Shown here piece by piece: positions 30,038 through 38,862 of a DNA stretch of 64,000 nt (position 1 is its first letter; each line of letters opens with the position of its first letter). Source of the DNA: JACVRX01 sp046726315 (GTDB taxonomy: Bacteria > Actinomycetota > Actinomycetes > Jiangellales > Jiangellaceae); assembly GCA_046726315.1 (NCBI GenBank), contig JBKPAG010000018.1, positions 1-64,000 of the forward strand, read 5' to 3'. The notes under the pieces are model-generated. The model was not told the DNA's origin. It did not search any database and saw only the letters and a list, made by a program, of their open reading frames with translations. A program made the translations under genes and the position numbers.

Positions 30038-31303
30038 TCAGGGCGCGACGTCCCGGACGAGGAGGTCCGGCCACGTCTCCCGGCGTACCACCAAGCGCGC
30101 CTGTCCGTCGGTCGCAAAAACGACCGGTATGCGCCGTGCGCCGTTGTAGTTGTTCGACATCGTGTAGCAGTACGCGCCGGTGACAGGGACCGCGAGGAGG
30201 TCGCCGACCGCGGCGTCCTGCAACGGCACGCTCTCGCTCAGCACGTCGCCCGACTCGCAGTGCCGGCCGACGACGGTGACCGGCTGGCCGCCGCCGACCC
30301 GGTTGGCGACGGTGGCCTCGAACCGCTGCCCGACGAGGGCGACCTCCAGGTTGTCGCCCATCCCGCCATCGACGGCGACGAAGGTGGTCTTGCCAGGTTT
30401 CACGGTCGTCACGGTGTAGACGGTGATGGCGCTGGACGCGACCATGCTCCGGCCCGGCTCGATGAGAATGCGGGCGTCGCCGGGCAGGTGCGCGCGGGCG
30501 GCAGCGACGAGAACGTCGAGATATTCGTCCAGGCTCGGCGGGTAGTCGGTGTAGGTGTACCGGGCCCCCAGCCCGCCGCCCAGGTCGTAGACCGAGAAGC
30601 GCCCCAGCCCGGCGAGCGGCTCGACCGCCGCAGCGAGCTCCTCGGCGACCATGATCTGGGAGCCGACGTGGGTGTGCAGCCCGTCCATCCGCAGCCGATC
30701 GCTGCGCTGGATGCGAGCAATCGCCTGGCGGGCCGCGGGCACCGAGAGTCCGAACTTCGAGCCCTCGTGGCCGGTGGCGTGCGCGGCGTGGGTCGACGCC
30801 TGGATTCCCGGGATGACCCGCACCAGGCAACTCTGTTCACGCCCGGCCGGCACCACGGCTTCGAGTCGGTCGATGTCGTCGAAGTTGTCGACGACGACGG
30901 TACCTACGCCGGCCTCGACTGCAAGCTGGATCTCCTCGGTTGTCTTCGCGTTCCCGTGCAACACCAGGGTTGCCGGATCGGCACCGGCGGCAAGCGCGGT
31001 GAGGATCTCGCCACCACCGGCGACGTCGATCCACAGACCTTCGTCGACCATCACTCGCTGCACTGCGGTGCACGGGAACGCCTTCGAGGCGAAGACAACC
31101 TGCGAGTCCGGCCAGCGGGCGGCGAGGCCCTCCCGGTAGTCCCGCGCCCGCTGCCGCACCGTCTCCTCGGCGACCACCAGCACCGGTGTGCCGTAGTCGC
31201 GGGCGAGTTCGTCCGGCCGGCAGCCACCGACCACGAGCATGCCGTCGTCGGCGAGCCGGGTGCCGGGCGGGAACAGGCCGACGAGTTCGTCGACGGCCGT
31301 CAC
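30038..31303 (-). CDS. DapDC-like PLP decarboxylase (fold type III)
   Basis: 421 aa. PLP lysine K74 in VVFASKAFPCTA, the glycine loop YDLGGGLGARY, EPGRSMVASS, and the CESGD motif (GRHCESGDVLSES) typical of diaminopimelate decarboxylases. Such enzymes remove CO2 from diaminopimelate, lysine, ornithine or arginine. Here it is coupled (GTGA, 31300-31303) behind a universal stress protein and an APC permease rather than near argS/hom as the biosynthetic lysA usually is. I infer a catabolic or specialised amino-acid decarboxylase; a true lysA cannot be excluded. Confidence 0.88.
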   Translation of the reverse strand: MTAVDELVGLFPPGTRLADDGMLVVGGCRPDELARDYGTPVLVVAEETVRQRARDYREGLAARWPDSQVVFASKAFPCTAVQRVMVDEGLWIDVAGGGEILTALAAGADPATLVLHGNAKTTEEIQLAVEAGVGTVVVDNFDDIDRLEAVVPAGREQSCLVRVIPGIQASTHAAHATGHEGSKFGLSVPAARQAIARIQRSDRLRMDGLHTHVGSQIMVAEELAAAVEPLAGLGRFSVYDLGGGLGARYTYTDYPPSLDEYLDVLVAAARAHLPGDARILIEPGRSMVASSAITVYTVTTVKPGKTTFVAVDGGMGDNLEVALVGQRFEATVANRVGGGQPVTVVGRHCESGDVLSESVPLQDAAVGDLLAVPVTGAYCYTMSNNYNGARRIPVVFATDGQARLVVRRETWPDLLVRDVAP

Positions 31304-32205
31304 TGGTCAGCCAACTCCTCCGCAGCTGCTCTCGGAACGACGACGACGGGCACCGGGGAATGCCGGACGATCTTGCCGGCTCGGGACCCGAGGAACACCT
31401 GCGCAGCCGGCCCGACCGTGCTCGAGCCGACGGCGAGGACGTCGCCGTCGCGCCACTCGATGTCGTCCAGCGCCTCGTCCCAGTCCTCGCCGTACGCGAT
31501 CACCACCTCTAGCGAAGATGGGGCGACATGCAGATCCGTGGCCTGTTGAATGGCCTTCTGGGCGGCCGCCTCAATGCCTGCGGCCCAGTCGGCCACGACC
31601 TCTTCTGCCTCGACGCGGAACCGGGTGGTCGTCGGGGGCGGCGGCTGAACGGCGAACGAGGCCAGCCGCAAGGTGGCGCCCATCCGGACCGCCACGACGC
31701 CGGCTGCGACGACTAGGTCGTCGGCCTGATCGGACCCGCCATACGCGACGGTGACCCGGGTGACCCGGCCACCGGGTCCGCTGCGGAACCCGCGGGTCGC
31801 GAGCGCCAGCGGGTATGCGGAGCTGTGCAACAGCCGGTCGGTGACGCTGCCGAATGCGATGCGCCCGAATACCCCGCCGGAGGCCGAGCCGAGCACGATC
31901 AGGGTCGCGTCGTGCTGCTCGGCGACCTCCAGCAGGCCGCTGGGAGCAGATCGCGCCCGGTGCGCGGAGAAGGTCGCCGAGACGTCAGCGGGCAGGTCGG
32001 CCCTGGCCCGGTCCAGCGCCTGCTGAGCGACGTCATCGAGGTAGGACTGGTATTCGGCGTCGACGCGAGCAGGGCTCGGGAACCAGGGCGCCGGGACGAC
32101 GGTACACACAAGCAGGTTGTCACCCGCGGAGCTGGCGAGCATGGCGGCCAGGTTCAACGCGGCTCGATCCCGTCCTTCCGGCGGGTAGCCGACGACGATG
32201 CTCAT
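31300..32205 (-). CDS. Universal stress protein, two tandem Usp domains
   Basis: 301 aa from ATG 32205, overlapping the permease stop as ATGA. Domain 1 (1-140) has the ATP-binding loop GSASGGVFGRIAFGSVTDRL. Domain 2 (about 150-300) ends with VGSSTVGPAAQVFLGSRAGK and VVVVPRAA. Such proteins bind ATP and adjust metabolism or transport under stress; those translated with a permease often regulate it. Both its flanking overlaps show a three-gene operon permease - Usp - decarboxylase. Confidence 0.9.
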   Translation of the reverse strand: MSIVVGYPPEGRDRAALNLAAMLASSAGDNLLVCTVVPAPWFPSPARVDAEYQSYLDDVAQQALDRARADLPADVSATFSAHRARSAPSGLLEVAEQHDATLIVLGSASGGVFGRIAFGSVTDRLLHSSAYPLALATRGFRSGPGGRVTRVTVAYGGSDQADDLVVAAGVVAVRMGATLRLASFAVQPPPPTTTRFRVEAEEVVADWAAGIEAAAQKAIQQATDLHVAPSSLEVVIAYGEDWDEALDDIEWRDGDVLAVGSSTVGPAAQVFLGSRAGKIVRHSPVPVVVVPRAAAEELADQ

Positions 32206-33653
32206 ATCTCTTCTTCCGATCCCAACGCCAGGCCGACGTGCTCGTGCCGCCCGAGATGCGAGTGGTGTCTGCTGTAGAAGAAGTACCAGACCAACGCGAC
32301 GGCGACCCAGATGAGGAATACGTAGATCGTCACTGCTCGCAGGTCCAGCACAATCCATAGCGCGCCGGCGATCGACAGGAGCGGAGTGATCGGATAGAGC
32401 GGGACCCTGAAGCCGCGTGGCAGGTCAGGATCAGTTCGCCGGAGGACCATCACCCCGATCGACACGACGATGAATGCGACCAGAGTGCCGATGCTGGTCA
32501 TCTCGGCCAGGAAGTTGATCGGGATCAGGCCGGCCAGCAGGCAGATCACCACCGCAACGATGATGGTGTTCGGGACCGGCGTGAGGGTCCGGGGGTTCAC
32601 CTTGTGGAACAGTTCCGGGATCATGCCGTCTCGCGACATCGCGAACAGGATGCGGGTCTGGCCGTAGAGAACGACCAGGGTCACGCTGAAGATCGAGATG
32701 ATCGCACCGGCGGCCAGGACGGTGCCGGGCCAGGTGGAGCCGGTCACGTTCTCCAGGATCTGGGCGAGCCCGGCTTCCTGGCCCTCGAAGTTCTCAGCCG
32801 GCTGGGCGGCCACGGCGACGAGGGAGGTCAACACGTAGAGCGTGGTCACAGTCAGCAGGGCGATCAATATGGCTAGTGGCAGGTTCCGTCGTGGGTTTTT
32901 CGCCTCTTCGCCGGCTGTGGATACGGCATCCAGCCCAATGTAGGAGAAGAAGATGATGCCGGCCGCGGATGTGACCCCACTGAGGCCGAACGGGGCGAAG
33001 TCGGCCATGTTGTCCGAGTTCCAGCCCTGGATGGCAATGATGATGAACATGATCAGGATGGCGATCTTGATCGCCACCATCACGGCGTTGACCGTTGCGG
33101 ACTCGCTCGCGCCACGGATGAGCAGCAGAGCGCACAGGACTACCAGGATGACCGCGGGCAGGTTGAAGATGCCGCCCTGCTCCGGGGCCTGGGACAGCGC
33201 ATTCGGTATCTCGAAGCCGAATAGGTTGTCCAACAGCTGGTTGAGGTACTCCGACCAACCCACGGCGACGGCCGCTGCGGACACGCCGTACTCCAGTAGA
33301 AGACACGCAGCGACGCCCATTGCCGCCAGCTCGCCGAGTGTTACGTAGGTGTACGAGTACGACGACCCAGAAACCGGGACTGCGCCGGCGAGTTCGGCGT
33401 AGCAGACCGCCGTCAGACCCGCGACGGCGCCTGCGATGACGAACGACCAGATGACTGCTGGTCCGGCGACCGGCACGGCCTGGGACAACACGAAGAAGAT
33501 CCCCGTGCCGATCGTCCCGCCGATGCCGATCGCGGACAGCTGAGCCAACCCGATGCTTCGTTCGAGCTCGCTGCGGTCTGTGTCCGTCCCGGTCTCGACA
33601 GTCATCTCCGTGACTGGCTTGCGTCGCAGGATCTGTGTTCGCAGCGTCGCCAT
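32202..33653 (-). CDS. APC-family amino acid permease (YfnA/CAT type)
   Basis: 483-aa transporter with 12 or more transmembrane helices. Substrate-site helix 1 reads LSAIGIGGTIGTGIFFVLSQ; FFSYIGLDAVSTAGEEAKNP and the short C-terminus match the cationic amino-acid transporter branch. Probably imports arginine, ornithine or lysine by proton symport (inference). ATG 33653 has GGAGGAG upstream. Co-translated with the Usp and decarboxylase downstream, so substrate and decarboxylase substrate are likely the same. Confidence 0.9.
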   Translation of the reverse strand: MATLRTQILRRKPVTEMTVETGTDTDRSELERSIGLAQLSAIGIGGTIGTGIFFVLSQAVPVAGPAVIWSFVIAGAVAGLTAVCYAELAGAVPVSGSSYSYTYVTLGELAAMGVAACLLLEYGVSAAAVAVGWSEYLNQLLDNLFGFEIPNALSQAPEQGGIFNLPAVILVVLCALLLIRGASESATVNAVMVAIKIAILIMFIIIAIQGWNSDNMADFAPFGLSGVTSAAGIIFFSYIGLDAVSTAGEEAKNPRRNLPLAILIALLTVTTLYVLTSLVAVAAQPAENFEGQEAGLAQILENVTGSTWPGTVLAAGAIISIFSVTLVVLYGQTRILFAMSRDGMIPELFHKVNPRTLTPVPNTIIVAVVICLLAGLIPINFLAEMTSIGTLVAFIVVSIGVMVLRRTDPDLPRGFRVPLYPITPLLSIAGALWIVLDLRAVTIYVFLIWVAVALVWYFFYSRHHSHLGRHEHVGLALGSEEEI

Positions 33654-33824
33654 CGCTCCTCCAGCCATCCGACGGACGCGCTCGCCCGCTCGCCGAGACC
33701 CGGTCCCGATGGCCCGACCGTAGGATCGTGCGGTCCTAGCGGGAAGGCGACAGGACGTCGATCAAGTAGCCGTCCGTTGGACACGGTGGCCAACAACGTT
33801 GACGCGGGCGAGCGCGCCCCGCCC

Positions 33825-35762
33825 TCAGTGCTCGTGGTGGGCGTGGTCGGCGCCGGTGTGGCAGGTCTCGCCGTCGGCCTTGGACGTCGGTGCGACGTCG
33901 ATTGCCGGGTTCTGGTCGAAGAAGCCGAACGGCTTGAGCCAGAACGAGATCGTGTCGACGGACATGATCGGCCACTCCTCCGGCCGGGTGATGTGATGGA
34001 TGCCGAAGACGTACCACAGCACCACGTCGGTGTTCTCCAGCGACTCGTCGTCCTTGATCCACTCGGTCATACCGGTGTCGACCAAAGACTGGGTCGGGTA
34101 GTTACCGCACGGCCATCGCTCGTCGTCGTGGTGCCTGGTGACCCAGAGCGTGTGGCCGATGACCGGCGCTCGCAGGTACTGCGGCGTCGACGGATCCATC
34201 ATCACTGGGTATGCCGCTCCGGGCACGAGCTTGTACGCGACGTCGGTGCCGTTCCGGTTCGTCTTCGAGGGGTTGACGACCTTCCAGCTCCGCTGGGTCG
34301 ACCAGTTGTAGTCGCGGGCTCCCTGGGCTTCGGACGAGATCGGCGTCGCCTCGGTGACGAGGGCCAGGCCGAAGGGGTTGTCGGCCGACACCGGAAGGGC
34401 GACGGAGTCCACCTCGACCACAGAGTTCGCCGCGCCGTCGACATCGAGATCGAGCCGTGCGACCAACAGGTGCTGGTGGAACGGCGCGTACGTACGGTCG
34501 TCGACGACGGTGCCGTACGGGGGCGCGGGCTCGCCCTCGGCGACCGGCGTCGTCACCATGATGCCGGTGGCCCGGACCTCACACTCGATGTTGCCGTCCT
34601 GGTAGAAGCGCCAGTACACGAGGTATTCGTAGTTCGCGACTGTGACGTGGCAGGAGATGACCATTCGCCGCTGGCGGCGGACCTCCGCGCCGTTGACCTC
34701 GTCCACGTGCTTCCAGAGAACGGCGTTGTCCTCCTCATGCAGGCAGATGGCGTTCTTGATCTCGTATGGCGCGCCGGTGGAGTCGTGGAGCACCGCATCG
34801 ACGTAGACGATCTCGCCCAGGCAGTCGCAGCCGAGCTCCAGCGAAGTGGTCATGAAGCCGAGACCCCACTCGCCGATGTCATACGCCGTCCGGCGGTAGT
34901 GGTCGAACGTGGGATCCCGGTACGGAACCACCATCTCGGCGAACGACATCCGGTAGGCGATGTCGCGCCGGACGCCGTGGTCGTCGTAAGAGACCTGGTA
35001 AATGACGGGGCCCTCACGGTAGTTGAAGCCAAGACGCATCGACCAGTTCTGCCAGCGCAGATCGGTGCCGTCGAGCGTGAACGACGTGCCCCCGGGCTGG
35101 GTGATGTGTAGCGGCTTGAGGTCGGAGCGCTGCTCTCCGGTCCATGGCCCGGGGACGTACTCCCCGTCGACCCTCGGTTGGCCGTAGTCGTGGTGGTCCT
35201 CGATCTCGAGCAGCTCGAGCGTGTTCACGTCGACGATCAGCTTCAGCCCGGAGATCGGATGGGCGTACGGGTTGCCGTCGGGCGTCTCGCGGGCCCACAG
35301 GTCGCACCACCCGAGCCGCCGGTCGCGGTACTGCTCAGGCATCAGTGCCTTGCCGTAGGTCCACACGTCGATCAGCACCAGGCTCAGGTCGGTGAAGCCG
35401 CGTGCGGCCAGCTTGGCGATCACGTCGGGGTGCTTGCGCAACGTCTCGTCCACCTCGTGGAACTCGTCCACGGTGAAGTTCGGCGTGACACCCGGTATGT
35501 GCTCGAACGACGTGACGGAGTCACCGGTCAGGTCGACAGTCGCCTCGTACGTCTGGTTGTCAGAGCGGTTCCACACCACCGCGAAGGCGGTGCGGGGCAC
35601 GGGGTCGCCTGGGCGCCACGCCTGCACGTCGTCCTTGTCCGGTTCGCGAAGCTCGATCGAGGCGAAGCGGAACGTGTCGGTCACGTGGCCGTCGCGGCGC
35701 AGGATGGCCGCGGTCTGCCGGAATTCGTCTGCGTTCAACGGCTCGAGCGGATGTTCTGCCAC
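33825..35762 (-). CDS. Copper-containing primary amine oxidase
   Basis: 645-aa topaquinone enzyme that oxidises a primary amine to aldehyde, NH3 and H2O2. The cofactor tyrosine is Y378 in TVANYEYLVYW. Copper ligands are visible as the H-x-H of PFHQHLLVARLD and the later histidine in GIHHITRPEEW. N2/N3 domains precede (ELLEIEDHHDYG). Length is usual for bacterial cytosolic forms; no signal peptide. GTG 35762 with AAGGAG upstream. The C-terminus is His-rich (HTGADHAHHEH). Divergent from the ATP-grasp and aldehyde dehydrogenase genes, which likely act on its product. Confidence 0.95.
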   Translation of the reverse strand: MAEHPLEPLNADEFRQTAAILRRDGHVTDTFRFASIELREPDKDDVQAWRPGDPVPRTAFAVVWNRSDNQTYEATVDLTGDSVTSFEHIPGVTPNFTVDEFHEVDETLRKHPDVIAKLAARGFTDLSLVLIDVWTYGKALMPEQYRDRRLGWCDLWARETPDGNPYAHPISGLKLIVDVNTLELLEIEDHHDYGQPRVDGEYVPGPWTGEQRSDLKPLHITQPGGTSFTLDGTDLRWQNWSMRLGFNYREGPVIYQVSYDDHGVRRDIAYRMSFAEMVVPYRDPTFDHYRRTAYDIGEWGLGFMTTSLELGCDCLGEIVYVDAVLHDSTGAPYEIKNAICLHEEDNAVLWKHVDEVNGAEVRRQRRMVISCHVTVANYEYLVYWRFYQDGNIECEVRATGIMVTTPVAEGEPAPPYGTVVDDRTYAPFHQHLLVARLDLDVDGAANSVVEVDSVALPVSADNPFGLALVTEATPISSEAQGARDYNWSTQRSWKVVNPSKTNRNGTDVAYKLVPGAAYPVMMDPSTPQYLRAPVIGHTLWVTRHHDDERWPCGNYPTQSLVDTGMTEWIKDDESLENTDVVLWYVFGIHHITRPEEWPIMSVDTISFWLKPFGFFDQNPAIDVAPTSKADGETCHTGADHAHHEH

Positions 35763-35879
35763 GGCAGAGATCTCCTTCCTGCCCGCGATCCGGGCTCAGT
35801 CACGCTCGTTGCGTACGACCCTGCCAAGAGGATGGACGACCATTTGCCCGCCATGGGACCATACCCCGAGGAGGCAGAC

Positions 35880-37370
35880 GTGAGCGGTGCGACGATCAAA
35901 CCTGGCCCCGACCGACCACGCACGCCGAATCTGAAGACGATCTCCGAGATCCGCAGCTTCTTCCGGACAAACACCCGACCGATTTTCTTCGTCGGACCGA
36001 CCGCCTTCAATTTGTTGGGCATAGACCGGTGGGTGCGCAACTTCCAGTATCTCGTCTATTACGACTCGTGGGACGGCGCCCACCCGAGAGTATTCACGCC
36101 AAAGAACAAGCCGTACGTCGAGTTCGAAAGCAGCGAGGAGATCAACAACTACCTGCTCCGCGACGCCGAGGTTCAGGCCCACATGGCTTCCCGGGTCCGG
36201 TCCTCCGGCGTGGCGCCGATGGTCGCGATGGTGTTCTTCGACGAGGAAACCGAGCAGATCTGCCAGGAGCTGGGCTACGAGCTGATCCTGCCGCCCGACT
36301 CGCTTCGCCGCCGCCTGGACTCGAAGATCGTCACAACCCGCCTTGGCGAGGAGGCCGGTGCGCCGTCGGTGCCCAACGTCCTCGGCCGGGCGGAGAGTTA
36401 CCCCGAGCTGAGCAAGCTCGCGGCCGACGCCGGGCTCGGCTCAGACCTGGTCGTGCAGACGCCGTACGGCGACTCCGGCAAGACCACGTTCTTCATCAAG
36501 GCCGAGGCCGACTGGGACACCAACGCCGAATACATGATCGACGAAGAGCTGAAGGTGATGCGGCGGATTCGCAACCGTGCCGCGGCCGTCGAAGCGGTGA
36601 ACACCCGGCACGGCACCGTCGTCGGGCCGTTCATGACCGACCTCACCGGCTACCCCGAACTGACCCCGTACAAGGGCGGTTGGTGTGGCAACGACCTCTT
36701 CCCGGAGGCGCTGTCGGAGGAGCATCGGGCGATCGCGATCGAACACGTGCGTCGGCTCGGCGACCGGCTCCGGCAGGAGGGCTACAAGGGCTTCTTCGAA
36801 GTGGACGTCCTGGTCGACCTCGACTCGGACGACGTCTACCTCGGCGAGCTCAACCCGCGCATCTCCGGTGCGTCGTCGATGACCAACGTGACCGCCGGCG
36901 CCTACGCCGACATCCCGTTGTTCCTGTTCCATCTGCTCGAGTTCATCGACGTCGACTACGAGGTCGACGTCGACGAGATCAACGAGCGGTGGCGTGACCT
37001 CGCCGCGGTCGACGTCTGGGCGCAGCTGATCATGAAGGAGCCAACCGACTCGGTCGAGCGGATCCTCGATGCGCCGCGCACCGGTACCTGGCATCTCGAC
37101 GACGATGGCAAGCTGAGGTTCGTCCGGGTGACAAACGACTGGCACGACGTCACCCATGAAGACGAGTGCTTCTACATGCGTGTATACGGCCCGGGCGACT
37201 ACCGCTTCAAAGGTGCCGACCTCGGCATCCTCGTCACCAAAGGGCGGATGCAGACCGCCGACGGTCTCACCGAGCGCTGCCGCCGGTACATCACCGGCAT
37301 CCGCTCGGCATACAAGAGCGAACCGCCGCCGGAGACGCCCACGGTCATTCCCATCGGGTACGTCAAGTAG
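35880..37370 (+). CDS. Uncharacterised ATP-grasp ligase (biotin-carboxylase-like)
   Basis: 496 aa. An N-terminal Rossmann-like part (RPIFFVGPTAFNLLGIDRWV) is followed by the ATP-grasp core: VVQTPYGDSGKTTFFIKAEA, FFEVDVLVDLDSDDVYLGEL and the metal site ELNPRISGASSMTN. C-terminal about 120 residues are family-specific. ATP-grasp enzymes join a carboxylate to an amine or thiol through an acyl phosphate. GTG 35880 has AGGAGG upstream; ATG 35832 is an alternative. It is 33 nt before an aldehyde dehydrogenase and divergent from the amine oxidase, so I infer a ligase acting on an amine or amino acid in this pathway. Substrate unknown; biotin carboxylase as such is unlikely without partners. Confidence 0.85.
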   Translation: MSGATIKPGPDRPRTPNLKTISEIRSFFRTNTRPIFFVGPTAFNLLGIDRWVRNFQYLVYYDSWDGAHPRVFTPKNKPYVEFESSEEINNYLLRDAEVQAHMASRVRSSGVAPMVAMVFFDEETEQICQELGYELILPPDSLRRRLDSKIVTTRLGEEAGAPSVPNVLGRAESYPELSKLAADAGLGSDLVVQTPYGDSGKTTFFIKAEADWDTNAEYMIDEELKVMRRIRNRAAAVEAVNTRHGTVVGPFMTDLTGYPELTPYKGGWCGNDLFPEALSEEHRAIAIEHVRRLGDRLRQEGYKGFFEVDVLVDLDSDDVYLGELNPRISGASSMTNVTAGAYADIPLFLFHLLEFIDVDYEVDVDEINERWRDLAAVDVWAQLIMKEPTDSVERILDAPRTGTWHLDDDGKLRFVRVTNDWHDVTHEDECFYMRVYGPGDYRFKGADLGILVTKGRMQTADGLTERCRRYITGIRSAYKSEPPPETPTVIPIGYVK

Positions 37371-37403
37371 GCGCACCCTCGCTCGCGTGGAGGGCAGTAC
37401 GCG

Positions 37404-38849
37404 ATGTCGGAGAAGAAGGCGTTCCACAACATCATCAACGGCGAGGTCCAGCAGGCTGCCGACGGCGAGCTGATGGACATCATCAATCCGTCCACGGGTG
37501 AGGTCTACGCGACAGCGCCGAACTCGTCGGCGGTCGACGTGGACCTGGCATACCAGGCGGCCGGCGCGGCTTTCGAGCAGTGGCGTTGGTCGACGCCGAG
37601 CGAGCGGCAGCGGGCGCTACTCAAGTTGGCGGACCTGATCGAGGAGAACGCCGCAGAACTCGTCGCGATCGAGAGCGAAAACACCGGCAAGCCGATCGGG
37701 TTGACGATGTCGGAGGAGATTCCTCCGATGGTCGACCAGATCCGCTTCTTCGCTGGCGCTGCCCGCGTGCTGGAGGGTAAAGCGACGGGCGAATACATGC
37801 GCGGCTTCACCTCGTCGATCCGCCGCGAGCCGGTCGGCCCGGTGGGGCAGGTGGCCCCGTGGAATTACCCGATGATGATGTCGGTCTGGAAGTTCGCTCC
37901 CGCGCTGGCGGCGGGCAACACCGTGGTGCTCAAGCCGTCCGACACAACGCCAGCCTCCTCGTACTGGATGGTCGAAAAGATGCAGGACATCTTCCCGCGC
38001 GGGGTGTGCAACCTCGTCTGCGGCGACCGTGAGACGGGTGCCGCGTTGACAGCCCACCCGATTCCGCAGCTGGTGTCGATCACCGGGTCCACCCAGGCCG
38101 GCATCGCGGTTGCGACGGCGGCTGCGAAGGATGTCAAGCGTGCCCACCTCGAACTTGGTGGCAAGGCGCCCGTGCTGGTCTTCGACGACGCCGAGATCGA
38201 GTCCACGGTCGAGGGGATCAGGGCCGCTGGCTACTTCAACGGCGGCCAGGACTGCACTGCGGCGACCAGGGTCATCGCCCAAGGTGGCATCTACGAGGAG
38301 TTCCTGGCCGCTTTGGCCGAGGCGGTGAAGAACACAAAGACCGGATACGACCCCGACGACGAGGACATCTTCTTCGGGCCGATCAACAACGTGAACCAGC
38401 TCGGACACGTCGGCGGTATGGTCGACCGCGCTCCCGCCCACGCCCGAGTGCTGGCAGGAGGCCACCGCCAGGGCTCGACCGGATTCTTCTTCGAGCCAAC
38501 GCTGATCGCCGACCTCGAACCAGGCGATGAGTTGGTGGAAAAGGAGATCTTCGGACCCGTCGTGACCGCGCAGCGGTCGAAAGACGAGGACGAGGCGGTC
38601 GAGTTCGCCAACAGCAGCGAATACGGCCTTGCCTCGTCGGTGTGGACCAGCAACGTCGGCACGGCCGCGCGGATGGCCGCCCGGCTGGATTTCGGCTGCG
38701 TATGGATCAACACCCACATACCGCTCGTCGCGGAGATGCCGCACGGGGGCTACAAGCACTCCGGTTACGGCAAGGACCTGTCGATGTACGGCTTCGAGGA
38801 CTACACGCGGATCAAGCACGTGATGCAGTACCACGGGTTCGAGGGCTGA
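37404..38849 (+). CDS. Aminobutyraldehyde-type aldehyde dehydrogenase
   Basis: 481-aa NAD(P)-dependent aldehyde dehydrogenase. PWNYPMMMSVWKFAPALAAG and SITGSTQAG form the cofactor site; the general base is in HLELGGKAPV and the catalytic cysteine in GGQDCTAATR. The Asp-Cys pair (QDC rather than QVC) and overall sequence fit gamma-aminobutyraldehyde/betaine-aldehyde dehydrogenases. Probably oxidises the aldehyde made by the neighbouring amine oxidase. Likely in one operon with the ATP-grasp gene (33-nt gap). Confidence 0.92.
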   Translation: MSEKKAFHNIINGEVQQAADGELMDIINPSTGEVYATAPNSSAVDVDLAYQAAGAAFEQWRWSTPSERQRALLKLADLIEENAAELVAIESENTGKPIGLTMSEEIPPMVDQIRFFAGAARVLEGKATGEYMRGFTSSIRREPVGPVGQVAPWNYPMMMSVWKFAPALAAGNTVVLKPSDTTPASSYWMVEKMQDIFPRGVCNLVCGDRETGAALTAHPIPQLVSITGSTQAGIAVATAAAKDVKRAHLELGGKAPVLVFDDAEIESTVEGIRAAGYFNGGQDCTAATRVIAQGGIYEEFLAALAEAVKNTKTGYDPDDEDIFFGPINNVNQLGHVGGMVDRAPAHARVLAGGHRQGSTGFFFEPTLIADLEPGDELVEKEIFGPVVTAQRSKDEDEAVEFANSSEYGLASSVWTSNVGTAARMAARLDFGCVWINTHIPLVAEMPHGGYKHSGYGKDLSMYGFEDYTRIKHVMQYHGFEG

Positions 38850-38862
38850 CTTCCGGGCGCTC

